Below, piece after piece: positions 51,052 through 59,578 of a stretch of DNA of 64,000 nucleotides (its first letter is position 1; each line of letters opens with the position of its first letter). The notes beneath the pieces were generated by a model, which was not told the origin of the DNA, searched no databases, and was given only the letters and a program-made list of their open reading frames with translations. Made by a program: the position numbers and the translations under genes. The stretch is from NCBI RefSeq assembly GCF_000981585.1, contig NZ_LN831776.1, positions 4,819,187-4,883,186 on the forward strand. The letters are read 5' to 3'. The DNA comes from Paenibacillus riograndensis SBR5 (GTDB taxonomy: Bacteria > Bacillota > Bacilli > Paenibacillales > Paenibacillaceae).

Positions 51052-53742
51052 TTACAATAAACCCAGCATACGTGCCCGCGCTATCGCCTCTGTACGCCGC
51101 GAAACCTGAAGTTTGTCAAAGATATTGCGGTTATAGCCCTTAACGGTACTGAGTGCAAGAAACATCCGGTCCCCAATTTCGCGGTTCGAGAGGCCTTGGG
51201 CAATGAGCTGCAGGATTTCGAGCTCCCGCCTGCTCAGTTTTTCGAAAAGGGGCTGATCAGGCCGGATATGATGCCGGGAGGCCCCCGTTTGGCTGGAGGT
51301 CAGTATCTCCAGTGTCTCCGGTGTCTCCGCTGCAAATGCAGCCAGCAGCTTCCTCCGGTAGTCCAGCATTTCCCCAGGAATCTCTGACCCGCGCAGCAGC
51401 CTTTCGGCTTCCGGCCCCTCATCGACAAAGCTCCGGATACATCCGCCCGGCTCAGCAATCCTCATAGCCTCGGCCAGTGTATGCGCCGCCCCGGAGTTAT
51501 CTCCACACTTATAAAGTGCAGCCGCATAGAGAATCATGCCTTTCAGCCGTTCATCTTGGCGGCCTTTGACCGCCGTTTGCCTTAGCACCGGCTCCAGCAC
51601 CGCCAATGCGGCAGCAGCGTCTCCGAGAGCCAGATTTACCTTGGCCAGGCTAAGGGGAAGCCCGTGTTGCTCCGCGAGGATAGCGGCTGCCTCCAGATTC
51701 CCTTGACGAAGCATTACCGGCACCTGCACAGCCGCAATATGGGGAATCTGTGTCCAGTATTGACGCTGGCGGGCGAAATCGTCCGCTTGCTCCAGAATCG
51801 CGGCCGCTTCGCTCACCGCTCCCCGCGCAAGCTTCAGCTTTGCGAGCAATACTTTGCCTGCAACCTCCCGGTCACTGTCCTCAAATTGCCCGGCAAGCAG
51901 AATACTCTGTTGAACATGCATCAAAGCCGTGTCCCATTCGTTCCATTCATAATAAATCCGCGCTAATCCCAGGTGTGCTTCGCAAGCAACCGGCAGCGGC
52001 GGATCACCTGCCCATTCCAGCACCTGCAGATAGCTCCCAGCCGCAGCCGGTAACCGGTTCTCGGCTTCCTGTATATTTCCCCGGCCAAGCGTCGCCATAA
52101 TCGAGATCATGACATGTCCAATCCTCTTGCTGACCGATAAGGCTTCGTTATAGGCTGCACCGGCCAAGCCTTGCTCTCCTTGGAGCTGATAAGCATACCC
52201 CAGCGTCCATGCAGCCGCTGCGCGGACCGCCAGATTGTCAGGGTGCAGATATTCCAAGGCGCGGCGCGACTCAGCAGCAATAGGATCAGCCTGGTGTTTG
52301 CTGACGGCGAGCATAGCACGTATGGAGGCAATGTGTCCTATAAGATCACGGGTTTTCTCGTCCAGCACAGCACCGTGCAGCGCTTGTTCGGCAGCTTGCA
52401 GCTTCTGTTCAACACTGGAAAGCCGTCCTGTCATCAGGAGTGCGGAGGCATACATCACCCGCAACGAAGGAATTGCATCCAGTTCTTCCTCCGGCAAAGA
52501 TTGCAGCCAGTTCAGTACAGGAGTTACTGCTCCGCGAAAAAGCAGCGGCATCCCTTCACCTTCTGTCAACCGGGCGGCGCGTCTGGTATCTCCGGCAGCG
52601 GCTGCATGATGAAACGCTTCAAGTTCAAAACCGTTGTCCTCATACCACTGACTGGCCCGGAGATGTAATTCAGAAACGGTTTTTTCCTTCCCCCCTTCTG
52701 ACGGGAAGAAGCCTTGATTCAGCCGCTCCCGCAGCAAATCCGCGAAGAGATGGTGATAGCGGTACCAGCGTCTTTCGTTGTCCAAAGGGATGAGGAACAG
52801 ATTCGCATGTTCAAGATATTCTAAAGTCCGTTGGCCGGTAGAACGGGATGCTCCTTCGGAGTCTTTACCCAGAACAGCATCACACAGCGGGCCGCACATT
52901 TTGTCCAGAACCGATGTGAACTGCAAAAAAGCCTGTATGCTTGCGGGCTGCTGCTGCAGCACTTCTTCGATCAGATAATCCAGGACAAACTTATGGCTGC
53001 CGGTGAATGATTGGATGAAACCGGTGGTGTCATTGCGCCCCTGCATGGAGAGAGCGGCCAATTGCAGGCCGGCAATCCAGCCTTCGGTGCGGGATTCAAG
53101 GAGCATGACATCTTTAGCGGAAAGCGTGAGACCCATCACCCCGCCCAGAAATTCAGCAGCTTCAGCGGCGTTGAACCGCAGGTCAGCAGCGCGCAGTTCA
53201 GTCAATTGATGCCGAACCCGGAGTCTTGGCAAAGGCAGCGGCGGATCTTCGCGTGTGGCGATGACCAGATGCATCTGCGGCGGCAGATGTTCAAGCAGAA
53301 AAGCAACGGCTTGGTTAACTGGTTCGGCAGTAATCACATGGTAATCGTCAAGGACGAGTATGGAAGGTTCAGAATCAGAGCTAATTTCATTCAACAGTGC
53401 CGTCAGCAGCGATTCGGCTGGCGGTGGTTGCGGGGATTGAAGCACAGCAAATACACCCTCCCCGATGTTCACCCCGATTGACCGGCAAGCGGCGAACAGA
53501 TACGTGAGAAAACGTGCAGGATCATTGTCTCCCGCATCCAGCGACAGCCATGTCGCTCTGCGTCCGCAGACAGCGAGCCATTCACTGGCGAGTGTAGTTT
53601 TACCATAACCGGCAGCGGCCGAGAGGACGGTCAGCTTGCCTTGCAAGCTCCCGTTAAGCCGCTCCAGCAGACGCGGACGGACAACGGATTTTGACCTGGC
53701 CGGGGGGATAAACAGTTTGGCAGATACAATGGTTATTGTCAT
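51052..53742 (-). CDS. MalT-type LuxR-family ATP-dependent regulator
   Basis: The protein has about 896 residues. The N terminus TIVSAKLFIPPARSKSVVRP and Walker A AAAGYGKTT with SLDAGDNDPARF are typical of STAND ATPases of the MalT/LAL group. A middle of about 450 residues is built of helical repeats, and a LuxR helix-turn-helix lies at the C terminus (LSRRELEILQLIAQGLSNREIG). Ligand and ATP binding would drive oligomerisation and activation of genes. The start at 53742 fits the family. A promoter reaches to 6 nt before it. Confidence 0.87.
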   Translation of the reverse strand: MTITIVSAKLFIPPARSKSVVRPRLLERLNGSLQGKLTVLSAAAGYGKTTLASEWLAVCGRRATWLSLDAGDNDPARFLTYLFAACRSIGVNIGEGVFAVLQSPQPPPAESLLTALLNEISSDSEPSILVLDDYHVITAEPVNQAVAFLLEHLPPQMHLVIATREDPPLPLPRLRVRHQLTELRAADLRFNAAEAAEFLGGVMGLTLSAKDVMLLESRTEGWIAGLQLAALSMQGRNDTTGFIQSFTGSHKFVLDYLIEEVLQQQPASIQAFLQFTSVLDKMCGPLCDAVLGKDSEGASRSTGQRTLEYLEHANLFLIPLDNERRWYRYHHLFADLLRERLNQGFFPSEGGKEKTVSELHLRASQWYEDNGFELEAFHHAAAAGDTRRAARLTEGEGMPLLFRGAVTPVLNWLQSLPEEELDAIPSLRVMYASALLMTGRLSSVEQKLQAAEQALHGAVLDEKTRDLIGHIASIRAMLAVSKHQADPIAAESRRALEYLHPDNLAVRAAAAWTLGYAYQLQGEQGLAGAAYNEALSVSKRIGHVMISIMATLGRGNIQEAENRLPAAAGSYLQVLEWAGDPPLPVACEAHLGLARIYYEWNEWDTALMHVQQSILLAGQFEDSDREVAGKVLLAKLKLARGAVSEAAAILEQADDFARQRQYWTQIPHIAAVQVPVMLRQGNLEAAAILAEQHGLPLSLAKVNLALGDAAAALAVLEPVLRQTAVKGRQDERLKGMILYAAALYKCGDNSGAAHTLAEAMRIAEPGGCIRSFVDEGPEAERLLRGSEIPGEMLDYRRKLLAAFAAETPETLEILTSSQTGASRHHIRPDQPLFEKLSRRELEILQLIAQGLSNREIGDRMFLALSTVKGYNRNIFDKLQVSRRTEAIARARMLGLL

Positions 53743-53748
53743 AGCTAG

Positions 53749-53778
53749 ATTATAATAACTGCTCTCCTGCAGCGTCAA
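53749..53778 (-). promoter_or_regulatory. SigA promoter giving a near-leaderless mRNA
   Basis: On the minus strand TTGACG (53778-53773), an 18-bp spacer and TATAAT (53754-53749) precede the ATG at 53742 by only 6 nt. Transcription would start at or next to the start codon. No ribosome binding site is at a usable distance. Confidence 0.55.
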
Positions 53779-53796
53779 CAAAGCGGATACATTCAT

Positions 53797-53830
53797 AAAA
53801 AAAAGGGGGCAGTTTATAGAAAACTCCCCC
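53797..53830 (-). terminator. Terminator of the BlaI/BlaR1 operon
   Basis: On the minus strand GGGGGAGTTT pairs with AAACTGCCCCC (one bulge), followed by eight T. It separates this operon from the MalT-type gene. Confidence 0.75.
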
Positions 53831-53909
53831 TGCAATGACCTGTATATTCAAGAAACAATGCTTACCTTATATTTTACGCCAGTCCCTACGGTAATCTGCT
53901 GGAGACTGC

Positions 53910-55328
53910 CTAGTTTGCATTTTCAAATTTCAGGCCATCCTGAGTAAGTTCAAACCCGTACCCCTTGGCTAAAGCCTGGAGTTCATGTTCATCCACTTCA
54001 GTAATTTTAGTTACCTTGTTGTCTTTATCCCTGATGACTTTGAAATCGGCCTTACCGTCCCCGTCAAAATAAAATTTGTTGAACTTTCCTTCATTTTTAA
54101 GATCCTGGTCCAGGAACAGCCGGATATGCTTGCCATTGTACAAAAATCTGTCTTTGGCTTTGTCATACGTCAGTCCATAGGCCACATAATCCTTCAGCGC
54201 ATCGTAGTTAAAGTCGCTCACTGTTCCGTCTTGCGAAGAGGCTGACGCAGCGGCAGAATCAAGCCCGCCGGCGTTGCCTTCGCTTTCTACAGCGTTCATT
54301 TCAACAGAGTTTTCTGTATTCGCGCTGCTTTCTGCCCCGCTGGATTGGTCTGCAAATGCAGACACCGCTCCCAATATTAAAACGAGCGAAATGGCTGCCG
54401 TCATTACCGTCAATTTTTTCAATTTCATGATCGACACGATCCTTTCTTTAGTCGCATTTTTGCTGAAGCCACTGTACAGGGGAGTGAATCCCCCTTTTTG
54501 TTCTGCCACCGCCAAGAGACATAAAGCATAGTCCGCCTTGTGTTCGGCACCAAGCTTGTGGATCACTCTTGCATCGCACACCATTTCCAAATCCCGGTTC
54601 AGGTAGAGATACATCAGCCAGACCAGCGGATTGAACCAGTGCAGGCATAGGACAGCGGCCGCGGCCAATTTCCACACCGCATCAAAGTGTCTGATGTGCA
54701 TGTATTCATGGGTGAGAATATAATCCATTGCGGATTCGTTGCCGGTATCGAGTGATTTGGGCAAAATAATCTTCGGGTGCAATATTCCGAAGGTGATCGG
54801 CGTATCCATCCGGTCATAGGTCAATATCGTCAAGGTCCGACGCAATGGATGTTTGGCTAACCAGGCTTCGATAACGGGATGGCTCCCCTGAAGAGGCAGC
54901 GCTGTCCGCAGCTCCCTTTTGCTTCTGTAATAGATCACCACTATCGCCATAAGCAATAGAGCAGCCCCCCCGAGCCACAAGGTATTCAGAAGCTCCGGCA
55001 TCGGCTCCGGCTTCGGCCCCCCGCCTGAATCTGCTGGGACCTCAACCTCACGGGTCAGCATCCCGTTGTTCAGAGCAGTTGGACCGGGCAGCTGGAATAC
55101 TGCTGCTGTATGTGCATTCACACTGATGTTCGGATCAGCAATTTCAGCCGGGGGGAATAACTGCGGAAGAATAGGAAAAGAAACTGGAACCAGCAGCCTG
55201 GCAACCACAATTCCCCACAGAATGAGGAATAGCAGCCTGGGTAATTTGTGGATAGCCAAAGACCGCAGCAGGATAACAAGAACGATCAGCACACTCGCCG
55301 AAATACTCATCCGTAGGATATCCACCAT
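53910..55328 (-). CDS. BlaR1/MecR1-type M56 membrane metallopeptidase
   Basis: The 472-residue protein has four membrane segments and a zinc peptidase motif HEYMH at 207-211 (ILTHEYMHIRHFD), with a further acidic ligand in EMVCDARVIHKLG. After the last membrane segment (about 305-325) there is an outside part of about 145 residues. It lacks the penicillin-binding sensor domain and ends in a small domain with DGDGKADFKVIRDKDNKVTK. It should sense an outside signal and cut the BlaI-type repressor encoded 7 nt upstream. Confidence 0.85.
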   Translation of the reverse strand: MVDILRMSISASVLIVLVILLRSLAIHKLPRLLFLILWGIVVARLLVPVSFPILPQLFPPAEIADPNISVNAHTAAVFQLPGPTALNNGMLTREVEVPADSGGGPKPEPMPELLNTLWLGGAALLLMAIVVIYYRSKRELRTALPLQGSHPVIEAWLAKHPLRRTLTILTYDRMDTPITFGILHPKIILPKSLDTGNESAMDYILTHEYMHIRHFDAVWKLAAAAVLCLHWFNPLVWLMYLYLNRDLEMVCDARVIHKLGAEHKADYALCLLAVAEQKGGFTPLYSGFSKNATKERIVSIMKLKKLTVMTAAISLVLILGAVSAFADQSSGAESSANTENSVEMNAVESEGNAGGLDSAAASASSQDGTVSDFNYDALKDYVAYGLTYDKAKDRFLYNGKHIRLFLDQDLKNEGKFNKFYFDGDGKADFKVIRDKDNKVTKITEVDEHELQALAKGYGFELTQDGLKFENAN

Positions 55329-55335
55329 CGCCGCC

Positions 55336-55695
55336 TCAGCTTAAGCTTTCCACAATTTTTTTCAGTTTGTCGATGTCTTCTTTGCTCAGGTTCTTCTCAT
55401 TGAGGAACGCCGAAAAAAACATCCCCGCCGAACCATTGTACATTTTGTTGATCAATTCCTTCGTTTCATAAGTCTGCACCTGTTCTTTGGGAATCAGAGC
55501 TGTGCAGACAAAGCCCGGATCGGTCCGCTGGATGGCTCCCTTGACGATCAGCTTTTTGATTACCGTGTAGGTTGTATTTCTGTTCCAGCCCGTTTCCCGG
55601 TTCAAGATCGCCGCCAGATCACCTGCCGCCAGCATCCCTTCTCTCCACAAAATGTCCATCACTTTTAACTCGGAATCATACAGTTTGAGCTCCAT
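55336..55695 (-). CDS. BlaI/MecI/CopY-family repressor
   Basis: The 119-residue protein starts MELKLYDSELKVMDILWREG, followed by a winged helix (WNRNTTYTVIKKLIVKGAIQR) and a C-terminal dimer helix region (GSAGMFFSAFLNEKNLSKEDIDKL), as in BlaI. The ATG at 55695 has GGGAGG upstream. Two operator-like dyads lie directly upstream, so it represses its own operon with blaR1 and perhaps other genes. Confidence 0.9.
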   Translation of the reverse strand: MELKLYDSELKVMDILWREGMLAAGDLAAILNRETGWNRNTTYTVIKKLIVKGAIQRTDPGFVCTALIPKEQVQTYETKELINKMYNGSAGMFFSAFLNEKNLSKEDIDKLKKIVESLS

Positions 55696-55714
55696 GTACC
55701 AGCCTCCCTCGCAT

Positions 55715-55755
55715 TGACTACTGAAGTAGTCATGAGTCAATACTACTCCAGTAGT
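55715..55755. promoter_or_regulatory. Two operator dyads upstream of the BlaI-type repressor
   Basis: TGACTACTGAAGTAGTCA (55715-55732) is a perfect 8-bp dyad. ACTACTCCAGTAGT (55742-55755) is a second copy, with centres 25 bp apart. Two such ACTACT/AGTAGT dyads are the usual arrangement for BlaI/MecI-type repressors. Confidence 0.7.
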
Positions 55756-55803
55756 CACTAATTGTCAATTATATCCTGTTAATTCTTTTTTATGCCAAAA
55801 GAA

Positions 55804-57564
55804 TCAGGCGTATAAATAGCTTTGTGCCGAATACATCTGATAATATTTCCCCCTCCGGTTCATCAGTTCCGCATGCGATCCAAATTCACAGATTTCCCCC
55901 TGGTCAAATACATAGATTGTATCGCACAGTCTGGTCACGCCTAAACGGTGTGAGATCATTATCGCCGTTTTATTTTCACACAGCGCCGAGAATTCCTCAT
56001 AAATCTGTGTTTCCACTTTGGGGTCCAGGCTGGCTGTAGGTTCGTCCATAATCAGAATTTCTGTTCCTGCCCGGCTGAGCGCCCTTGCGATGGCCAGTCT
56101 CTGCCATTGGCCGCCAGACAACTCCACATCGTTATTCTCGAGCTGCCCAAGCTGGGTGTCCAGCCCCTTCGGAAGGTTATCGATGAAGGAATCCATACTG
56201 AAGATCTGCAAAGATTGCTTGTGAAAATCTTCTCCGAAGTTCCCCGCCTTGATATTGTCCGCTACCGAAAGCTGATATTTGATGAAATTTTGGAATACGC
56301 AGACCGTCATCGTCCGGAAATCATCAATCACGTCAGCCAACGGGTCACCGCCGACCAATACTTCACCTGAAGTTGGCTTGTACAGGCCCAGAAGCACATT
56401 AATAAAAGTGGTCTTGCCGCATCCGTTCTCCCCAACCAGGGCAATTTTCTCGCCTTTATTTATCGTGATATCAATATTTTTCAAAGTATGGGTCTTGCTA
56501 TTGGGATATTTGAAATCGACATGTTTGAATTGAATCGTTGGTGACTCAACAATTTTTTTGTGTCCGCTGCCGGTATCCTCAGGGAGTTCCAAAAAGTTCA
56601 TCATGTCTTCTATATACAACGTATAATTGTTCATCGAACTGATTTTATTGACCATACCGCTCAAACCGTCTGTTATGGCTTGCATTGAAGTGATTACCAG
56701 CATCACATCACCAATACTCATCCGGTTCTCTAGAACGCCTATACAGGTCATCAACAGACAGATTCCCAGCGCAACGTTCCGGAATATATCGATAAAAGCG
56801 CCTCCCAGCGTATAATGCAGCAGCAATTTGAACTTCTCTTTCCATACATCCTTCCGGATCTCTTCGGTCCGGTCATTGAAATAGTCAATCAGCCCGAACA
56901 TCCGGATCTCTTTAGCATAACGTCTGCTTGTCAGCACATCGTACATATAGTTTAAACGGCGCAGCGGCTTGCTTTGTTCAACGGCTTGAAAATAGCTCTT
57001 CTTTCCCTGTGCATTCATCAGCAGCAAATAAGGGACAGTAGCGAGCACCGCGATCAAGGGGAAATACAGATTGATGTTAATCAACAGCAGAATGTAGGAG
57101 ATGATGGAGAATACAGGAAGGACCACAGACAATGAGTTATTGATGTAGGATAATATCCCTTTATTGACATTGGACTGCACCCTGTCGAGCAGATCATAGA
57201 CTGCCGGATTCTCCAATTGCTCCATCGAAATAACAGACAGCTTCTTGTTCACTTGTCTGATAAATTCCCGGTTAATATTATATTTCAGGCGGTTATTGAT
57301 ATGTGCCGTAATATGCTCAGACCATTCAAGGAGGACCTTCAGCACGGTATAACCGGCGATAATGACAACCAGCTTTTGCGTCACAGCGGATGCCGAATGA
57401 ACGAAAGCGAGGTCATCGATCAAAAGCTTATACAGCCAGGTGCCGAGGGGGGCCAGCAGCGCGCTGAACGCCATAAGCGCCAGTGAAACGTATAGCTCTT
57501 TGGTGCAAAACAGCTTGACGAACATCATAATGTTGCGGACATGAATCAGCAATTTATTTTTCAT
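55804..57564 (-). CDS. ABC exporter subunit 2 (membrane domain fused to ATPase)
   Basis: The protein has about 586 residues: six membrane segments in residues 1-310 and a C-terminal ATPase with Walker A GENGCGKTT, signature LSGGQWQRLAIARAL, Walker B ILIMDEPTASLDPK and switch His in MISHRLG. The ATG (57564) overlaps the stop of the first exporter gene by ATGA, so the two are made together and probably form a heterodimer. It has no N-terminal C39 peptidase, so leader removal must happen elsewhere. It is last in the RiPP operon. Confidence 0.87.
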   Translation of the reverse strand: MKNKLLIHVRNIMMFVKLFCTKELYVSLALMAFSALLAPLGTWLYKLLIDDLAFVHSASAVTQKLVVIIAGYTVLKVLLEWSEHITAHINNRLKYNINREFIRQVNKKLSVISMEQLENPAVYDLLDRVQSNVNKGILSYINNSLSVVLPVFSIISYILLLININLYFPLIAVLATVPYLLLMNAQGKKSYFQAVEQSKPLRRLNYMYDVLTSRRYAKEIRMFGLIDYFNDRTEEIRKDVWKEKFKLLLHYTLGGAFIDIFRNVALGICLLMTCIGVLENRMSIGDVMLVITSMQAITDGLSGMVNKISSMNNYTLYIEDMMNFLELPEDTGSGHKKIVESPTIQFKHVDFKYPNSKTHTLKNIDITINKGEKIALVGENGCGKTTFINVLLGLYKPTSGEVLVGGDPLADVIDDFRTMTVCVFQNFIKYQLSVADNIKAGNFGEDFHKQSLQIFSMDSFIDNLPKGLDTQLGQLENNDVELSGGQWQRLAIARALSRAGTEILIMDEPTASLDPKVETQIYEEFSALCENKTAIMISHRLGVTRLCDTIYVFDQGEICEFGSHAELMNRRGKYYQMYSAQSYLYA

Positions 57565-59297
57565 ATGACCTGATCTCCCGTATCGTACCATTTGGCCTGA
57601 TTCATAAAGAAACTGCAGTATTCGCCATTCAGCTGCATCAGCTCGGCATGGGTGCCCTCTTCTACGATCTCCCCGTGCTTCATAAATACGATTCTGTCGG
57701 CCAGCTTGGCGATTCCGATTCTGTGCGAGACCAGGACAACGCTTTTGCCGCGAAAATATTTACCGATATTGTTGAATTGCTGAATCTCCGACAACGCATC
57801 CAAAGAGGCAGACGGTTCATCGAAGATAATAAAATCAGCATCGCGCATAAACGCCCGGCTGATGGCGACTTTCTGCCACTGCCCTTCTGACATGTCGATG
57901 CCATCGGCATCGAATTTTTTGCCCAGTATCGTGTCCAGCCGCTTAGGATACTGCTCAATGACATGGTTGATCTGGCCTTTTATGGTTGCTTCTCTGATTT
58001 TATCGTTGTCATTAATACTGGTTACATCGCCTATACCGACATTATCCCGTACAGAGAATTCAAATTTGGCATAATCCTGAAATGCAGCGGTGGCGGTCGC
58101 ACAATTCTTCCGGACGATGCCTTCAGTAGGCTTAAGCAGACCGGCCATAACTTTGGCCAAGGTGCTTTTCCCGCTGCCGTTCTCACCAACGAGCACGATG
58201 CTTTCGCCTTTGCCGACGCGCAGATTGATATCCTTTAATGCAGGGGAATGATCGCCATACGAGAAAGACACATGCTGCAGCTCCATAACCGTTTTGGCTC
58301 TGGCTAAGGCAGGGTTCGGCCCGGCCGGAATCCCGGGTTCCTCAGGTGTGATCAGCTCTCTGAATTCATTGATATAGATTTTATTTTTTTGGGCTTGGGA
58401 GAAAAACTCCGCAAAGGCATTGATGCCAACAATGATCTGCCCCTGGCCCTGGCTCAGCACAATCAGTTGATCGACTGTCAGCATTGTGAGTGCCACACCA
58501 TAACACATCACCATCAAAATGCTATTTTCCAGGCCAATCATCAGCCCCGACCATAGACAGCCGATCACCGTCCATTTTTTACTGAAGGCCAGATCGATGT
58601 CCCTGATCTCGTCAAATTTGCCCAGCCGTTTCGTTTCCAGCCAATCGAAAATTTTGAAGCTTCTGATTTCTTTCTGGTTGCTTCTGTCCTGCATAAGATT
58701 GCTCAAATACTTCAATTTGCGGTCCTCGTGCTCCTGCCTCTTCATCAAATCGATATGTTCTTTCGTGTTTTTCTTCACAAAATAGTTGTAGAGCAGTCCA
58801 AGCACAATAAATGCCAGTAAATAGAGAACACCCAGCCTGACGATAATCAGCGCAGACATACAAAAGCCGGCAACGGACCCCAGAAAATGAAACACGTCAT
58901 TAACGGCATTAGTAAGTTTAAACCATACCGTATCTTTGGCCCTTTCGATTTGAAGCAGATAATCCGCCTGATCCAATTTGCATAAATCTGCCTTGGCAAT
59001 CGCGTCGAACAGACTTCTTTGCAGCATTGCACCGACTTTGTTCTCCAGCAATTCTATGAACAGGAGCGAAAAAGAATATTGAATATTCTTCAATGAATAT
59101 ACGAGGATATAGGCGAGGATAAGTCCGGCGATGGCAAGAATTTCAGACTGATGGCCAAGGCTGACAATGATCCGCTGGATCAGGAGCAGCTCCAGAGGCT
59201 GCAGCGAGTACATTAATATGTAGAGCAGGAGTATGGATACCATAGTCACCGGCTGATGTCTGAAGTAGATCTTTAAGAACCATATGTATTCCTTCAA
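57561..59297 (-). CDS. ABC exporter subunit 1 (membrane domain fused to ATPase)
   Basis: The protein has about 578 residues: six membrane segments, then an ATPase with Walker A GENGSGKST, a degenerate signature MSEGQWQKVAISRAF, Walker B FIIFDEPSASLDAL and switch His in VSHRIGIA. The degenerate signature fits one half of an asymmetric heterodimer. The start is best placed at a TTG (59297) with AGGCAGGGG upstream. An ATG at 59330 lies in the terminator and has no site. It follows the precursor gene behind a terminator hairpin and should export the modified peptide. Confidence 0.85.
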   Translation of the reverse strand: MKEYIWFLKIYFRHQPVTMVSILLLYILMYSLQPLELLLIQRIIVSLGHQSEILAIAGLILAYILVYSLKNIQYSFSLLFIELLENKVGAMLQRSLFDAIAKADLCKLDQADYLLQIERAKDTVWFKLTNAVNDVFHFLGSVAGFCMSALIIVRLGVLYLLAFIVLGLLYNYFVKKNTKEHIDLMKRQEHEDRKLKYLSNLMQDRSNQKEIRSFKIFDWLETKRLGKFDEIRDIDLAFSKKWTVIGCLWSGLMIGLENSILMVMCYGVALTMLTVDQLIVLSQGQGQIIVGINAFAEFFSQAQKNKIYINEFRELITPEEPGIPAGPNPALARAKTVMELQHVSFSYGDHSPALKDINLRVGKGESIVLVGENGSGKSTLAKVMAGLLKPTEGIVRKNCATATAAFQDYAKFEFSVRDNVGIGDVTSINDNDKIREATIKGQINHVIEQYPKRLDTILGKKFDADGIDMSEGQWQKVAISRAFMRDADFIIFDEPSASLDALSEIQQFNNIGKYFRGKSVVLVSHRIGIAKLADRIVFMKHGEIVEEGTHAELMQLNGEYCSFFMNQAKWYDTGDQVI

Positions 59298-59317
59298 TGG
59301 ATATCCCCTGCCTTTCA

Positions 59318-59357
59318 AAGAAAAGAACATGATTATCTAGAATAACCATGTTCTTTT
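59318..59357 (-). terminator. Attenuating terminator between precursor and exporter genes
   Basis: On the minus strand AAAAGAACATGGTTAT pairs with ATAATCATGTTCTTTT (one G-T pair) around a loop of five bases (TCTAG), followed by CTTT. It lies 40 nt past the precursor stop. Partial termination here would give more precursor mRNA than exporter mRNA, as in many RiPP operons. Confidence 0.65.
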
Positions 59358-59398
59358 TGCATATTATGGATATTGCTAAAAATACTGTAGACCAGGTT

Positions 59399-59545
59399 TT
59401 ACCAATTTCCGCATTTAAAGTTGTTTTTGCAGGAGTAGCTACCACAGTTGAAGGTTTTTGGGCAACTGAAGCCTGAAGTACACGCTGCAGGAGTGATCAT
59501 GGAATCAGCGCTTGCTTTTTCAATCATCGGTTTGATATAGCTCAT
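59399..59545 (-). CDS. Five-cysteine RiPP precursor peptide
   Basis: This 48-residue reading frame has a perfect AAAGGAGGTG site before the ATG at 59545. Residues 1-21 (MSYIKPMIEKASADSMITPAA minus the last Ala, short and mildly charged) act as leader. The core holds C22, C28, C34, C39 and C45 and ends in GNW. Each Cys is followed by an aromatic residue three or four positions on: F26, F32, Y37, F43 and W48. It sits between the radical SAM gene and the exporters. Thioether or other Cys-linked crosslinks made by the SPASM enzyme are the likely modification, as in sactipeptides and ranthipeptides. Confidence 0.8.
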   Translation of the reverse strand: MSYIKPMIEKASADSMITPAACTSGFSCPKTFNCGSYSCKNNFKCGNW

Positions 59546-59578
59546 TTTTTTCACCTCCTTTCAAGTGGCTCCCCATTA

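Noticed and set aside
55336..59545. A lanthipeptide or lasso cluster
   Set aside because: No LanB, LanC, LanM, lasso cyclase or C39 peptidase domain is present. The maturase is a radical SAM/SPASM enzyme.
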